The position numbers were made by a program, and so were the translations under genes. The notes below the pieces were generated by a model, which had not been told where the DNA came from, ran no database searches, and saw only the letters and a list, made by a program, of their open reading frames with translations. A stretch of DNA of 48,663 nt, taken from NCBI GenBank assembly GCA_947378785.1, contig CANCLK010000018.1, forward strand, positions 1 through 48,663, read 5' to 3'. The first letter of the stretch is position 1; each line of letters starts with the position of its first letter. The DNA is from Comamonadaceae bacterium (GTDB taxonomy: Bacteria; Pseudomonadota; Gammaproteobacteria; Burkholderiales; Burkholderiaceae_C). Of this stretch, positions 9,394-19,465 are shown piece after piece.

Positions 9394-9541
9394 GATTTTG
9401 TTGCTACTCGAAGCCCTTGCGGCCTTGCTGATACTGGTGTTCATTGTCTGGTGGACCATGTTCTCAGGACGAAAGGGCGGCGAGATCAAGCCAGATGAGG
9501 ACGCTGCCGCAGCGCATAAGAAAGACAAAGCCGGCGACTAA
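9386..9541 (+). CDS. Small single-span membrane protein (51 residues)
   Basis: This short frame starts at ATG 9386 behind a strong GGGGA ribosome site (9379-9383), with a second in-frame ATG at 9392. It encodes a hydrophobic helix (MILLLLEALAALLILVFIVW, residues 3-22) followed by a polar, Lys/Asp-rich tail (GRKGGEIKPDEDAAAAHKKD). The composition and well-placed ribosome site look like a genuine single-span membrane protein with a cytoplasmic or periplasmic tail. It is divergent from mltA, with the two start codons overlapping. Its stop codon overlaps the stop of the convergent response regulator by 3-4 bases. Function unknown. Confidence 0.7.
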   Translation: MAMILLLLEALAALLILVFIVWWTMFSGRKGGEIKPDEDAAAAHKKDKAGD

Positions 9542-10164
9542 ACATTGCGCATGAGGTTGGCCAGCTCGACCGCCGACTTGACGCCCATTTTGTCGAACAC
9601 GCGGGCGCGGTGCACTTCCACCGTGCGAACGCTGATGTCGAGCTGATCCGCCACCAGCTTATTGGGCAGTCCACCCACCACCAGCCGCATCACATCCCGT
9701 TCGCGGTCTGTCAGTCCTTCGAGTCGAGCTTGTAAGCCGGTCGACTGATTGTGCAAAGCCAAGCCCTCGGCTGACAGCGCCAAAGCTTGTACGATGCGGT
9801 CGACCAGCGCGTTGTCCGAAAACGGTTTTTCGTAAAAATCAAAAGCGCCCCGTTTGACGGCATCAACGGCCGTCGGCACATCGGCATGACCGGTCAGAAA
9901 AATCACCGGCAGCGTCGGCAGCAAGCCGTAGGTGATGAGCTTTTCAAACATCGCCAAACCGCTGAGGCCGGCCATGCGCACATCCAGCAAAACGCACGAG
10001 GGTTCGCGAATGCCGCTGATGGCGGTGATGTGCCGGTCAAACGCTTCGCCGCTGTCAAAGCACTCGCTCACCAAGCGCCTCGAACGCAACAACCAAGCGA
10101 GTGCTTCACGCACGCTGGCGTCGTCGTCAACAATATAAACGGTGGCGTGGGGGCTGGTTTTCAT
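9538..10164 (-). CDS. FixJ/NarL-type response regulator
   Basis: This 208-residue two-domain regulator has an N-terminal receiver with the acidic pocket DDD (residues 13-15), phospho-acceptor Asp61 (LLDVRMAG), the conserved Thr in FLTGHAD and Lys in YEKPF. The C-terminal LuxR-type helix-turn-helix (LTDRERDVMRLVVGGLPNKL, then SVRTVEVHRARVFDKMG) binds DNA. The overall arrangement is that of FixJ/TodT/TtrR regulators. Its ATG overlaps the stop of the sensor kinase gene by 4 nt (10161-10164), so the pair is a cognate two-component system. Targets are not evident from the sequence. Confidence 0.93.
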   Translation of the reverse strand: MKTSPHATVYIVDDDASVREALAWLLRSRRLVSECFDSGEAFDRHITAISGIREPSCVLLDVRMAGLSGLAMFEKLITYGLLPTLPVIFLTGHADVPTAVDAVKRGAFDFYEKPFSDNALVDRIVQALALSAEGLALHNQSTGLQARLEGLTDRERDVMRLVVGGLPNKLVADQLDISVRTVEVHRARVFDKMGVKSAVELANLMRNV

Positions 10165-12278
10165 GTCAACAACTCACTTGCATGGGGGGTGGTTTGGGAC
10201 GGTGTGATCAAAGGGGTCGGGCTGCCCGGTATCGGGCCGGAGGGCAGTGTGAATTTGAACACCGTACCGCGTGGCTTGGCCGGCTCATGACCCAGGTAGC
10301 CGCCGTGCTGTTCAATGACTGTGCGGCACAAACTCAGACCGAGGCCCATGCCTTCGGCGCGGGTGGTGAAGAACGGGGTGAATAGTTTCTCGGCGACTTC
10401 ATCGGAGATGCCGACACCTTGGTCGGTCACCGAAAATTCGACCCAGCGGTTGGTTTCGCTCGCGACGGCGGGTTTCACGCGCAGCGTCAGCACGCGTTCA
10501 TGGGCCTGTGCTTTTCGTGATTCCGCCTGCATCGCCTGCATGCCGTTGCGGGCTAGGTTCAGCAGCACTTGTTCGACCATGGTGCGGTCACACAGCACGA
10601 TGGCACATGCCGGGTCAACCTCGATCACCAAGCGCACCGACAGCTTGCGAGCTTGCAGACTGACCAGCGGCATGATGGCGTCGAGCAGTGAGCGGGGCGC
10701 CACGCGTTCGCGCACTTGGTCACGTCGGCGCACAAAGTCGTGCACGCTTTTGATGACTTTGCCGGCGCGTTCGGCTTGCTCGCCAATGCGTTTCAGTGCC
10801 AGTCTCAAATCAGCGCTGAGCGTCACATCGGTACCACGTGCATCGCCAAGCAAATTCAGCGAGCCCGTGGCGTAACTGGAGATGGCGGCCAGTGGTTGAT
10901 TCAGTTCATGGCTAAGCAGTGAGGCCATTTCTCCGACCATTGCCAGTCGGGCGGTGGCCTGCAACCGGTCTTGGCTGGTCCGCGAGACTTCCTCGACTCG
11001 ACGTTGCTCGCTGATGTCGAGGATGGCACTCATCCAGCCAGTGTGTTTTCCGGCGGCATTGATGAGCGGTGCTTCGATGATGAGCACCGGAAAGCGCGTG
11101 CCATCGCGCCGCATGAAGATAGACTCATGGCCACCACGCGGCAGGCTGGCGCTGGCCAGCCGAATCGCTTGTCGGTCTTGGTATGCCCCCGCAAGCTCCG
11201 GCGGCCAATACGGGCTGGGAAAGTTATGGTCGAGCAATTCTTTCGCGTCCACGCCGACCATTTCGCAAAAAGCCGGGTTCACATACGTGATGCGACCTTG
11301 CAGGTCACGTGCGCGCAGGCCGGTGACCAGTGAGTCTTCCATGGCTTTTCTGAACGCCAGCGCATCGGCCAGATCGTTCTCGGCTTTCAGTCGCCGACGC
11401 ATATCGCGCCCCAGCAGCAGCAGCACCGCAATCAATGCCATGGCCATGGCACTGACCAGCGCGGTCAGCACGTTCGGGAAAAAATCGGGCGTGCCGAGCC
11501 AACTGTCCATCCGCAATACGAGCGTGGTGCCAGGCAGGTCCAGCAGTTGCTGCGCGCTGTAAATTCGGTTGCCTCGTGTGGGCGTACCGGCGATCGCCAG
11601 CCGTGTGCCGTCGGTCTCAGTGAATGACAGCCCTTGTCCGCGCGACAGTTGCTTGCTCACCAGCTCGGACAGGATTTCTTGCAGGGAATAGGTGGCGACG
11701 GTGTAGCCGGTGACTTCACCTTCGTCGAGCAGCGGAATGCACAGGTCGAGCAGCTCCATGCCGAGGCCGTCTTTTTGCGGCATGAAGTAGCTGCCCGAAT
11801 AGGCTGCACCGCTCATGCGCACCGCCGTAGCGCAAGCTTGAGCTGTGTCTTGCGCTGTGCTGGCCCTGCCCATGCGATCGAACACCGAAGGTCTGAAGGG
11901 AGTGTTGCCGGCTCGTACTAAAACCAGCGATGTATCGCGCGACTCGACGCGCAGGATCTCGCGGTGTTGGCGTAGCAATTCACTGACTTGCAAGCGCCAG
12001 AGCTCAGCATCACGCTGACTGGACTGAAGTGCTTCCAGTCCCTGGATGTTGCGTGCCAGGCCGGTGCGAATGTCGGTCACGATCTCGGCGGTGTCGCGTT
12101 CTAGGCGCGTCTGAATCTGGCTGCCTTCGTAGCGGCCAGCCAGCCAGACCAGCGTGCCCAGCATGGACACCACCAGCGCCACCAGCATCACCCAGAGAGA
12201 CCAGCGGGGGTTCCATCGCAAGGTCCCACGCCACCAGCGCCGGTTAGCCAGTGATTTTTTGGGTGTTGCGACGTTCAT
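10161..12278 (-). CDS. PAS-domain sensor histidine kinase
   Basis: This 705-residue membrane kinase has a first membrane helix at about residues 27-46. A periplasmic sensor region of about 220 residues follows (Cache/CHASE-like, by layout only), then a second helix at 270-290, a PAS domain at about 305-425, a HisKA domain with His457 in SHELNQPLAAI, and a HATPase domain (NLARNGMQAM, DQGVGI, GMGLGLSL). The FixL/DctB-like kinase core matches the FixJ-type partner encoded immediately downstream. Its start codon overlaps the yhdP stop (12275-12278) and its stop overlaps the regulator start, so all three genes are probably one transcript. The ligand is unknown; the large periplasmic region suggests a small extracellular molecule or envelope state. 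Confidence 0.93.
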   Translation of the reverse strand: MNVATPKKSLANRRWWRGTLRWNPRWSLWVMLVALVVSMLGTLVWLAGRYEGSQIQTRLERDTAEIVTDIRTGLARNIQGLEALQSSQRDAELWRLQVSELLRQHREILRVESRDTSLVLVRAGNTPFRPSVFDRMGRASTAQDTAQACATAVRMSGAAYSGSYFMPQKDGLGMELLDLCIPLLDEGEVTGYTVATYSLQEILSELVSKQLSRGQGLSFTETDGTRLAIAGTPTRGNRIYSAQQLLDLPGTTLVLRMDSWLGTPDFFPNVLTALVSAMAMALIAVLLLLGRDMRRRLKAENDLADALAFRKAMEDSLVTGLRARDLQGRITYVNPAFCEMVGVDAKELLDHNFPSPYWPPELAGAYQDRQAIRLASASLPRGGHESIFMRRDGTRFPVLIIEAPLINAAGKHTGWMSAILDISEQRRVEEVSRTSQDRLQATARLAMVGEMASLLSHELNQPLAAISSYATGSLNLLGDARGTDVTLSADLRLALKRIGEQAERAGKVIKSVHDFVRRRDQVRERVAPRSLLDAIMPLVSLQARKLSVRLVIEVDPACAIVLCDRTMVEQVLLNLARNGMQAMQAESRKAQAHERVLTLRVKPAVASETNRWVEFSVTDQGVGISDEVAEKLFTPFFTTRAEGMGLGLSLCRTVIEQHGGYLGHEPAKPRGTVFKFTLPSGPIPGSPTPLITPSQTTPHASELLT

Positions 12279-15200
12279 GGCTGTCCGCCACCCGTGGTTT
12301 TGTTCGGCTCGGCATTGGCGGGTTTGCGTTCAACGCGGGTGATGCGCGGATCGCTCCACGGCCCGTCGATGTGAAATTCCTGCGTTGCCGCTTCAGTCAA
12401 TGGTCGGCGGAAAAACATCTGTGCCAAAAACGTGCCAAGGCCGATCGCCGGGTTGATGGCGGTGGCGATCAGCGAGGCGGTACCCGCGTTGATCTCGGGA
12501 ATCACCACGACCCGCAAGTCTTGCGTTTCACGGGCGATGTTGGCGCTGCCGTCCATCAGCACGGCGGCGCTCACGCCCTTCATTTGCAGGTTGTTGGTGC
12601 GCGCTTGGCCTTGCTCAATGCTGACGTCGCCGCGCACAAAGTCAAAGGCGAAGCCTTCTGAGAAAACATCGCGAAAATCCAGCGTCAGCCGGCGCGGCAA
12701 AGATTGCAGGCTCAGCACGCCCAGCAGCTTGGCAATCCCGGGTTCGGCCTTGAGAAATTGCCCGCTTTCGATGTTGACGTTGAACTGCCCGTTCAGGCTC
12801 GGATAGTCCAGGCTCAGCGGCGAACCCAGCCAGCCCACCTGACCTTCGAGTTTGCCTTTACCGCGGCGCACCAAGCCATCCATGCCGAGGCGTTTCAAGA
12901 GATCGCCCGAGTTGTTGATGTCGAGCTTGAAATTCATCTGCACTCGGTGGCGCTGCGTTGACGGTGTCACGGCAGCCCAGTTGCCATTGGCAGAGAAAGT
13001 GGCGTCCGCTGAGATGACGTTGAGTTTGTTCAGCCGCCATTCACGCACGCCGCTGTCGCGCGGCAATAGTTGTGCGCTGCGATTCACCGCCTCGACCTCG
13101 ACGCGGCCGAGTTTTTTACCCTTGAGCTCCAAGTCTTGAACCACAATGTCGAGCGCCGGAATGGCGGCGGGTTGGCCCTCTAGCAGGGTTTCCACATCAC
13201 GCGCGGTGCTGGCGCCTAGCCGCAGCCGGGAAAGCCGCGCATAAAGTCGGTCACCGGCACCGCTCGGAGCTGCGTTGGGTTGGCCGTATTCGGCGTAACC
13301 ACTGAGTTCTTCCGCGTCCATATTGGCGCGCCAGTTGGAACCCACGCGCGATGCGCCCAACACCATCTTGTTGAGTTTGTAGCCTTCGAACGTCAACTCA
13401 TTGGCGCGCAATGCCAGCACGGTGGGCAGGTAGTCAGACGCGGCGGATGCTGCTGTTGCGACGCGTGCTGAACTGTTGGCTGGCTTTTGCGGCGTTGTAT
13501 TTTTCGGCGATGTGGCCGCGCTCATCACGTTGCGCCAGGCGTCAACATCAGCGCGCAGCAAGTTCACATTGGCAGCCACTTCACTCGTGGGTCGTGCGGC
13601 TGATTCGCCAGCCTCCAGCCCGACCGCGATGCTGCCGTTCAGCACCCGCGGCTGGTCGCCACTGACGTCGCGCACATAGCGCACGCTGGCAAGCTTGCCG
13701 AGCGTGAGGGTCAACTGGTCTTGCAGGCTTTTGCCCGGCACCAGCGATTCGCGCAGCAGGGTCTGATCGAACTGCAGCGGTAGCGTCTCGCCTGCGACTT
13801 TGCTCAAGGGCGCTGGCAAATTCAGCGCCATGCCCTGCAAGCTGCTGTTGACACTGAGCTCAGCGTTACCGCGGCGAAAACCTAAGCTGGCGCTGTAGGC
13901 GGTGTTGCCGCTGGCATGGCTTGCCAGCGTGGCGACGACGCCAAGTTCGCGAGCTTGCTGTAGACCTTCGGCTGAGATCGTGCCTTGGCCGCGAAACAGA
14001 ATCGGCGCTTCAATGGGTTCTGCGGCACTGCTGCGGCCAGTGCTTACCGCCGTTGCGCCGGCTCGCATGCCGCCATCAAAGCGGATGTCGCCGCCGAGCA
14101 TGCGGGCCTGCGCATTGCTCACGCGAAAGCTGTTCTCGGTGAAGGCGAGCGCGCCTTTCAGGCGACTCAACACGGGGGTGTTGGCGGTGAATTGCACGTC
14201 ATTGCCGGGTAGCGTCAGACTGCCTTGCAGGGTGCTTTTGTCGAGGTTCGACAAGGGCAGCAGCAAGCGCATGGCGTAGTCGGCCTGACCGCTGGCCGTG
14301 GTTTGGCGTAAAGCATCACCCAGCATGCTGGACACCGGCGAGTTGTTGACAAACAGCACGCCTTTCGCAAGAGGGCCCTTAATGATGGTGTTGACGTCCA
14401 CCACCGGCTCAGCCAGATTGGGGATGCGAGCGCTACCGCGCGTGAGCTGCAGTCCGTCGAGGCCGGCCACCCGCCCCTGCGCACCCCGGACCTCCAAACT
14501 CTGGCGATTGACAATCACCTCGCCTTGCAGCGCTTCGAGCTGGGGCCAAGACTTGGCAACGGCGCTGCCTGCTGCGCCAGAAAGCGCCGGTGGCACATAG
14601 GCGTAGCGCACATTGCTCGCTTTGGCGGTCACCAAAAAATCACCTTGTTTTGGATTCGCAAAGGGCAGTTGCCGCAGGTCGCCTTTGACCTTGAATTTGA
14701 TCTCGCTGAGTCGGCCTTGCTGCACTGCGTCGCGCACATAGTGACGTGCCGATTCGGGCAACACCAGGGGCAGATAGCGGTGCAGCTGGCTGGCATCTCC
14801 ACGGCTGAAGCTGCCTTGCATATCAAGAACACCGGGGCCGCTCGTTGGCGCCGCACCCCTGCTAGTTGCAGGCGCGTCTGTGCTGGTCCAGCGGGCTTCC
14901 GCTTGGCCTTCGGCATCGGCATTGGCAAAGCGCAGTTTGCGCAGCTGCAACTCAACAAGATGCGAGCCGCTGCGCTTCCACTGAATGTCACTGGAGAGCT
15001 CGTTGAACATCACGCGCGGCTGCTCAAAAACGCCCGGCAATTCAAGGGAGCCCTGCGTTAACTGAACTTGGGCCTGTCCGCCGTCTTGCGTCAAGTTGAA
15101 GTCCACTGTGGCGTTTTGCACGCCGGGCCGGCCTGGCAGTGGATGGGTCAGCGTATTGGGGCTGGCTGCGGCAGCGGCCAGCGTTAGCCCCGTCACGCGG

Positions 15201-16474
15201 CCGCGCGCGGTCAGTGTGAGGGGCGCAGGCAGCTCACCGTTCCAGCCCGCCTCGACGCGCTCGACCAGTCCTTTGGGGGCAAAGCTATCGATCAAGGCAT
15301 GCGTTTCGGCGTCCAATGGCAAGCGCTTGGCGATGCGCGCCAAGGCCGCAAGGTCGAGTTTGTCGGCCTTGAGTTCGGTCTTGGCGGGCTGCCGAACTTC
15401 GGCATCGGTGTGCATCAGGGACAGATTGCCGCCTGGCCAGACCAAGCCGTCGTCGGTTTCAAACGACAAACCCGCGGTCTGAAAGTCAAAACCATTGACT
15501 CGCTGCTGCCCGCCAAAGCGACCCGATACCGACGCCAGTTTCAACGGCTGCAGTTCGCGGGACAGTTGGGTGCTGACGCCCGTCAGCGCGACGTCGGCCA
15601 TCGCGCCAGTGAGTTGGCCGTCGGCGAGATCGGCCCAGACCCGCAAAGCCCCTTGTCCGCTGGTGACGTCGATGCCAAATTGGTCAGGGCTGATGTATTG
15701 CCTGAGTTGCGACACATCGGCGCGGCTGAACTCGCTGTAAAGCTGGCCAGACCATGTCTTCCATGATGAGCCGCTGCCTGATAGCAACGGTTGCTTCAGC
15801 TGGGCGCGCACGCTGAAGGGCTCACCCCAAGCCGCCGGTGGTGTCGCATCGATCCGCATCAGATGGCGCTGACCCGGGTTGCGCAACACGGCGACCACCT
15901 CGGTCAATACCAGTGGCGGTACGGGCCGAGTCTCGTCAGTCCAGCGCAGCAGGCCACCGCGCAAGACCAACTCGGTTTGCTCAAAGGCCCAGTCGGCAAA
16001 TGCCGTGTTGCCACGCTCAGTGTCCGACAAGTCGAGGCCGGCAATTTGGAATTGACCGTCAGCCGTGCGGCGGATGTCGAGTTCGGCACCATCGATCACC
16101 AGTTGCTCAAACCCCAAACTCCACAGCGAACGGGGCGATAACGCGGCCACCACGCGTGGCAGACGCAGTGCGGTGCGACCTTCTCGGTCAAGCAAGGTGA
16201 CTTCGGTGAGTTCAAAAGAGGGGATCAAGCCGCCGGAATGCGCGCTGATGTCGCCGATGCGAACCGGTACCCCTAGCGCACGGCTGGCCTCGATTTCAAG
16301 GCGTGGGCGGAAGTCCCCAATACGCGGCACAATCCAGATTTGTAGCAGTCCATAGCTGAGACCTACCAGCAGCCAGAATGCCACGAGCAGCCACAGCAAT
16401 ACCCGCGACACGCGGGCTGTCAAGCGAACGTGGCGAGGCGGCAGCAGGGTTGAGGGTGGCGTTACAGGATCCAT
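12275..16474 (-). CDS. yhdP: YhdP-family AsmA-like envelope protein
   Basis: This is a very large protein, 1399 residues from ATG 16474; the frame extends further only to a TTG at 16609. It has one N-terminal membrane helix (about 23-45) followed by a long beta-rich periplasmic region, and an AsmA-like C-terminal block (GKLEGQVGWLGSPLSLDYPS, then VLSLQSLPRRLTLDFRDVF and GPWSDPRITRVER). This layout is that of the YhdP/TIGR02099 family of bridge-like proteins. In enterobacteria YhdP works with TamB and YdbH in moving phospholipids to the outer membrane. The size fits the family (about 1270-1400). It heads an operon with a two-component system and is divergent from glnE. Confidence 0.9.
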   Translation of the reverse strand: MDPVTPPSTLLPPRHVRLTARVSRVLLWLLVAFWLLVGLSYGLLQIWIVPRIGDFRPRLEIEASRALGVPVRIGDISAHSGGLIPSFELTEVTLLDREGRTALRLPRVVAALSPRSLWSLGFEQLVIDGAELDIRRTADGQFQIAGLDLSDTERGNTAFADWAFEQTELVLRGGLLRWTDETRPVPPLVLTEVVAVLRNPGQRHLMRIDATPPAAWGEPFSVRAQLKQPLLSGSGSSWKTWSGQLYSEFSRADVSQLRQYISPDQFGIDVTSGQGALRVWADLADGQLTGAMADVALTGVSTQLSRELQPLKLASVSGRFGGQQRVNGFDFQTAGLSFETDDGLVWPGGNLSLMHTDAEVRQPAKTELKADKLDLAALARIAKRLPLDAETHALIDSFAPKGLVERVEAGWNGELPAPLTLTARGRVTGLTLAAAAASPNTLTHPLPGRPGVQNATVDFNLTQDGGQAQVQLTQGSLELPGVFEQPRVMFNELSSDIQWKRSGSHLVELQLRKLRFANADAEGQAEARWTSTDAPATSRGAAPTSGPGVLDMQGSFSRGDASQLHRYLPLVLPESARHYVRDAVQQGRLSEIKFKVKGDLRQLPFANPKQGDFLVTAKASNVRYAYVPPALSGAAGSAVAKSWPQLEALQGEVIVNRQSLEVRGAQGRVAGLDGLQLTRGSARIPNLAEPVVDVNTIIKGPLAKGVLFVNNSPVSSMLGDALRQTTASGQADYAMRLLLPLSNLDKSTLQGSLTLPGNDVQFTANTPVLSRLKGALAFTENSFRVSNAQARMLGGDIRFDGGMRAGATAVSTGRSSAAEPIEAPILFRGQGTISAEGLQQARELGVVATLASHASGNTAYSASLGFRRGNAELSVNSSLQGMALNLPAPLSKVAGETLPLQFDQTLLRESLVPGKSLQDQLTLTLGKLASVRYVRDVSGDQPRVLNGSIAVGLEAGESAARPTSEVAANVNLLRADVDAWRNVMSAATSPKNTTPQKPANSSARVATAASAASDYLPTVLALRANELTFEGYKLNKMVLGASRVGSNWRANMDAEELSGYAEYGQPNAAPSGAGDRLYARLSRLRLGASTARDVETLLEGQPAAIPALDIVVQDLELKGKKLGRVEVEAVNRSAQLLPRDSGVREWRLNKLNVISADATFSANGNWAAVTPSTQRHRVQMNFKLDINNSGDLLKRLGMDGLVRRGKGKLEGQVGWLGSPLSLDYPSLNGQFNVNIESGQFLKAEPGIAKLLGVLSLQSLPRRLTLDFRDVFSEGFAFDFVRGDVSIEQGQARTNNLQMKGVSAAVLMDGSANIARETQDLRVVVIPEINAGTASLIATAINPAIGLGTFLAQMFFRRPLTEAATQEFHIDGPWSDPRITRVERKPANAEPNKTTGGGQP

Positions 16475-16535
16475 TGACTTCGGAATTATGACTGTCGCGG
16501 CTGGCGGGGGTTCAATCTGAAAACTGTTTATCGTG

Positions 16536-19436
16536 ATGTCCTCAACGCTTGACGCTGATTTGCCCGCTTTGTCTGACCCCAACTCAACCCCACTAAGCAC
16601 CGGCCTCAAGGCGGAAGGCGCCGCGTACTCCCGCTGCGTTCAACGCCTGCGGCGGCGTTATGCCGATCAGTTGCATCTGTTGTCTGCCGGGCCACCGGAG
16701 CGTGCGGCCATGCAAATGGCGCTGGATGCGCTGCTGGCTCAGGGGTTGGCGACCGGTGCGGCCTTGCGGGTGCTGCGCCAAATGGTGATGGAGCGTTTGG
16801 TGGTGCTGGATTGCGAGGGAGACGGCCCGACCCAGGCGCCTCTGGAGATGGTCACCCGCGCCATGACCGACTTGGCCGAATTGGCACTGAATGTGGCGAT
16901 GAGTGCCACGCAGTTAGAGCTGGACGCGCTGTATGGCGCGCCGCTGGCACCCGATTCGGCGATTGTTCCTGCGACTGAAGATGCGCCTGCCAACCTAGTT
17001 GCTCGCGCCAGCCTGTGGGTGATTGGCATGGGCAAGTTGGGCGCGCGCGAGCTGAATGTCTCTAGCGACATCGACTTGATTTATGTCTATGACCACGATG
17101 GCCAGACAGCGGGTCGCGCCGATGGCCGTGGCAGCATTTCGAACCACGAATATTTTGCGCACCAGGTCAAAGCCATGTATGCGCTGATTGGCGACACCAC
17201 CGAGCATGGCTTTGTGTTTCGGGTCGATCTGGCCCTTCGGCCTAATGGCAATTCCGGCCCTGCGGCGGTGTCCCTCAACGCGCTGGAAGAATATTTCCAG
17301 GTGCAAGGTCGCGAGTGGGAGCGCTTTGCCTGGCTTAAAAGCCGCGTGGTCGCGCCAACGTCTAGCCTCAGTGGTGGCGTGACGGGCAACAGCCATGAAA
17401 CTGGCAGCAACATCCGTAGCGGCTCGGCGCAGGCGTTGCGCGGTTCGGTGCTGCCTTTTGTTTTTCGGCGTTACCTTGACTACAACGTCTTTGATGCACT
17501 GCGCACGCTTCACCGTCAAATTCGCGAGCAAGCCCAACGCCGTTGTGCTGGCCATCCGGAACGCGCTAATGACGTCAAGTTGTCGCGCGGCGGCATTCGC
17601 GAAATTGAATTCACTGTCCAACTGCTGCAAGTTGTGCGCGGTGGTCAATTTCCGGAGCTGCGAACGCGCCCCACGCTGGATGCGTTGCAGCGCGTTGCCA
17701 ATGCCGGCTTGATGCCGCAAGAAACCGCCAATGCGTTGGCTCGGGCGTATCTGTTTTTGCGCCGCGTCGAACACCGTATTCAGTATCTTGACGACCAGCA
17801 AACGCACGTCTTACCGACCCGCGACGACGACTTGGCTTGGATTGCACACACCCTTGGCTATCGTGACTGTTGTTCTTTTTTAGCTGATTTGGACGCGCAC
17901 CGTGAGCTGGTGGCGGGTGAGTTTGACAAGCTACTCGGCGGCAATGCCGAATGCAAAGGCTGCCATAAAACAGCCAGCGCACCGCAAGAAATCAGCGAGC
18001 TGGTAGAGCAGCAAGCCGCCTCTTGGCCTGATCGTTTTCGGGGGCGTATTGCCGAGTGGGGTAGCCACCCGCGCGTGCTGGCGCTGCGCGAAGAGTCCCG
18101 CGGCCGACTGATTCGCTTGGTTCAGCGCACGGCCGTCTTGCTGAGCGAAGGCAAGGCCACTGAAGAGGCCGCTTTGCGTCTGGTGGATTGGATCGAGCCG
18201 CTGCTCCGGCGTGAAAGCTATCTCGCCATGCTGCTCGAACGGCCTTCGGTGCACGAGCGCTTGTTGCGCCTGTTGGGGGCGGCCAAATGGACGGCGCGTT
18301 ACCTGCAACATCATCCGAGCGTGATTGATGAATTGGCCAGTGACGACATGCTGCACCAGCGCTTCGACGCAGCCACTTTCAAAGCCGAGGTTGAGCTGCG
18401 TCTGGCTGCGTTGAAGCGCACGGGCGAAGACGACGACGAAGCCTGCCTGAGCCTGTTGCGGCGCGCGCACCATGCGGAGGTTTTTCGCACGCTGGCGCGC
18501 GACCTGGAAGATATGCTGACGGTCGAACAGGTGGCTGACGATCTGAGCGCCTTGGCGGAAGCCGTGCTCAGTCTGACGACTGACTGGTGCTGGCAACGCC
18601 TGAAATACAGACACCGCGAGCAAGCCCAATTCGCCATCATTGCCTACGGCAAGTTGGGCGGCAAAGAGCTCGGCTACGGCAGCGACCTTGACATCGTGTT
18701 TGTTTATGAAGACGACGATGAGCAAGCGAGCGAGGTCTATGCCACGCTTGTCCGAAAGGTCATCAACTGGCTGACGATCAAGACGGCGGAAGGCGATCTG
18801 TTCGAGATTGATACCGCGTTGCGGCCGAACGGCGGCTCGGGTCTGTTGGTCATTAGCTTTGCGGCGTATGCGAATTACCAGCAACAGCGCGGCAGCAATA
18901 CCGCATGGACCTGGGAACACCAAGCCATGACACGGGCCCGATGTGTGCTCGGTAACGCTTCTTTGCGCCAGCGTTTCGACGAGGTTCGGCACGCGGTCAT
19001 CAGTGCTCCACGCGACGTTGCATCATTGCGTGCCGAGATTGTCGCTATGCGCGAAAAAGTCCGCTTGGCGCATCCACCGCGGCGCAAGCCGGCCGGGGCT
19101 GTCAAGTCGATGGCAGACGTCGAGAAGTTCGATGTGAAGCATGCGTCAGGCGGCATGGTCGACGCTGAGTTTGCCGTGCAGTTTTTGGTTTTGGCTGAAT
19201 CAGGCCGTCACCCTGAACTGGCAGACAACGTCGGCAACATTGCCTTGTTGCAGCGTGCGGAACGGGCTGGTTTGTTGCCACCCGGTGTTGGCATTCAAGC
19301 GGCCGACGCTTACCGCAAGCTGCGTCGGGTGCAGCACCAAGCCCGACTCAATGAAGAGCCAACACAGGTCAGCCCAGCCTCGGTACAAGCTGAGCGCACC
19401 GCGATTCAGGCGCTGTGGGCTGCGGTGTTTGGCTGA
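16536..19436 (+). CDS. glnE: Bifunctional glutamine synthetase adenylyltransferase/deadenylase
   Basis: The protein has 966 residues from ATG 16536; a GTG directly before it could also serve. Two nucleotidyltransferase domains are visible. The N-terminal one has SSDIDLIYVYDHDG, and the C-terminal one has YGKLGGKELGYGSDLDIVFV, each with the paired Asp metal ligands. Between them lies a helical regulatory region with YLQHHPSVIDELASDDML. GlnE attaches or removes AMP on a tyrosine of glutamine synthetase in response to PII protein and glutamine. Its length matches the E. coli enzyme (946). It is divergent from yhdP with only 61 bp between the starts. No NtrC site was evident. Confidence 0.97.
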   Translation: MSSTLDADLPALSDPNSTPLSTGLKAEGAAYSRCVQRLRRRYADQLHLLSAGPPERAAMQMALDALLAQGLATGAALRVLRQMVMERLVVLDCEGDGPTQAPLEMVTRAMTDLAELALNVAMSATQLELDALYGAPLAPDSAIVPATEDAPANLVARASLWVIGMGKLGARELNVSSDIDLIYVYDHDGQTAGRADGRGSISNHEYFAHQVKAMYALIGDTTEHGFVFRVDLALRPNGNSGPAAVSLNALEEYFQVQGREWERFAWLKSRVVAPTSSLSGGVTGNSHETGSNIRSGSAQALRGSVLPFVFRRYLDYNVFDALRTLHRQIREQAQRRCAGHPERANDVKLSRGGIREIEFTVQLLQVVRGGQFPELRTRPTLDALQRVANAGLMPQETANALARAYLFLRRVEHRIQYLDDQQTHVLPTRDDDLAWIAHTLGYRDCCSFLADLDAHRELVAGEFDKLLGGNAECKGCHKTASAPQEISELVEQQAASWPDRFRGRIAEWGSHPRVLALREESRGRLIRLVQRTAVLLSEGKATEEAALRLVDWIEPLLRRESYLAMLLERPSVHERLLRLLGAAKWTARYLQHHPSVIDELASDDMLHQRFDAATFKAEVELRLAALKRTGEDDDEACLSLLRRAHHAEVFRTLARDLEDMLTVEQVADDLSALAEAVLSLTTDWCWQRLKYRHREQAQFAIIAYGKLGGKELGYGSDLDIVFVYEDDDEQASEVYATLVRKVINWLTIKTAEGDLFEIDTALRPNGGSGLLVISFAAYANYQQQRGSNTAWTWEHQAMTRARCVLGNASLRQRFDEVRHAVISAPRDVASLRAEIVAMREKVRLAHPPRRKPAGAVKSMADVEKFDVKHASGGMVDAEFAVQFLVLAESGRHPELADNVGNIALLQRAERAGLLPPGVGIQAADAYRKLRRVQHQARLNEEPTQVSPASVQAERTAIQALWAAVFG

Positions 19437-19465
19437 CGATTCTGCGGTTTAACTGCGCTTGAAGC

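Noticed and set aside
17931-18992. 353-codon minus-strand frame inside glnE
   Set aside because: It lies entirely antisense to a clear glnE and has no domain; long antisense frames are expected from high third-position GC.
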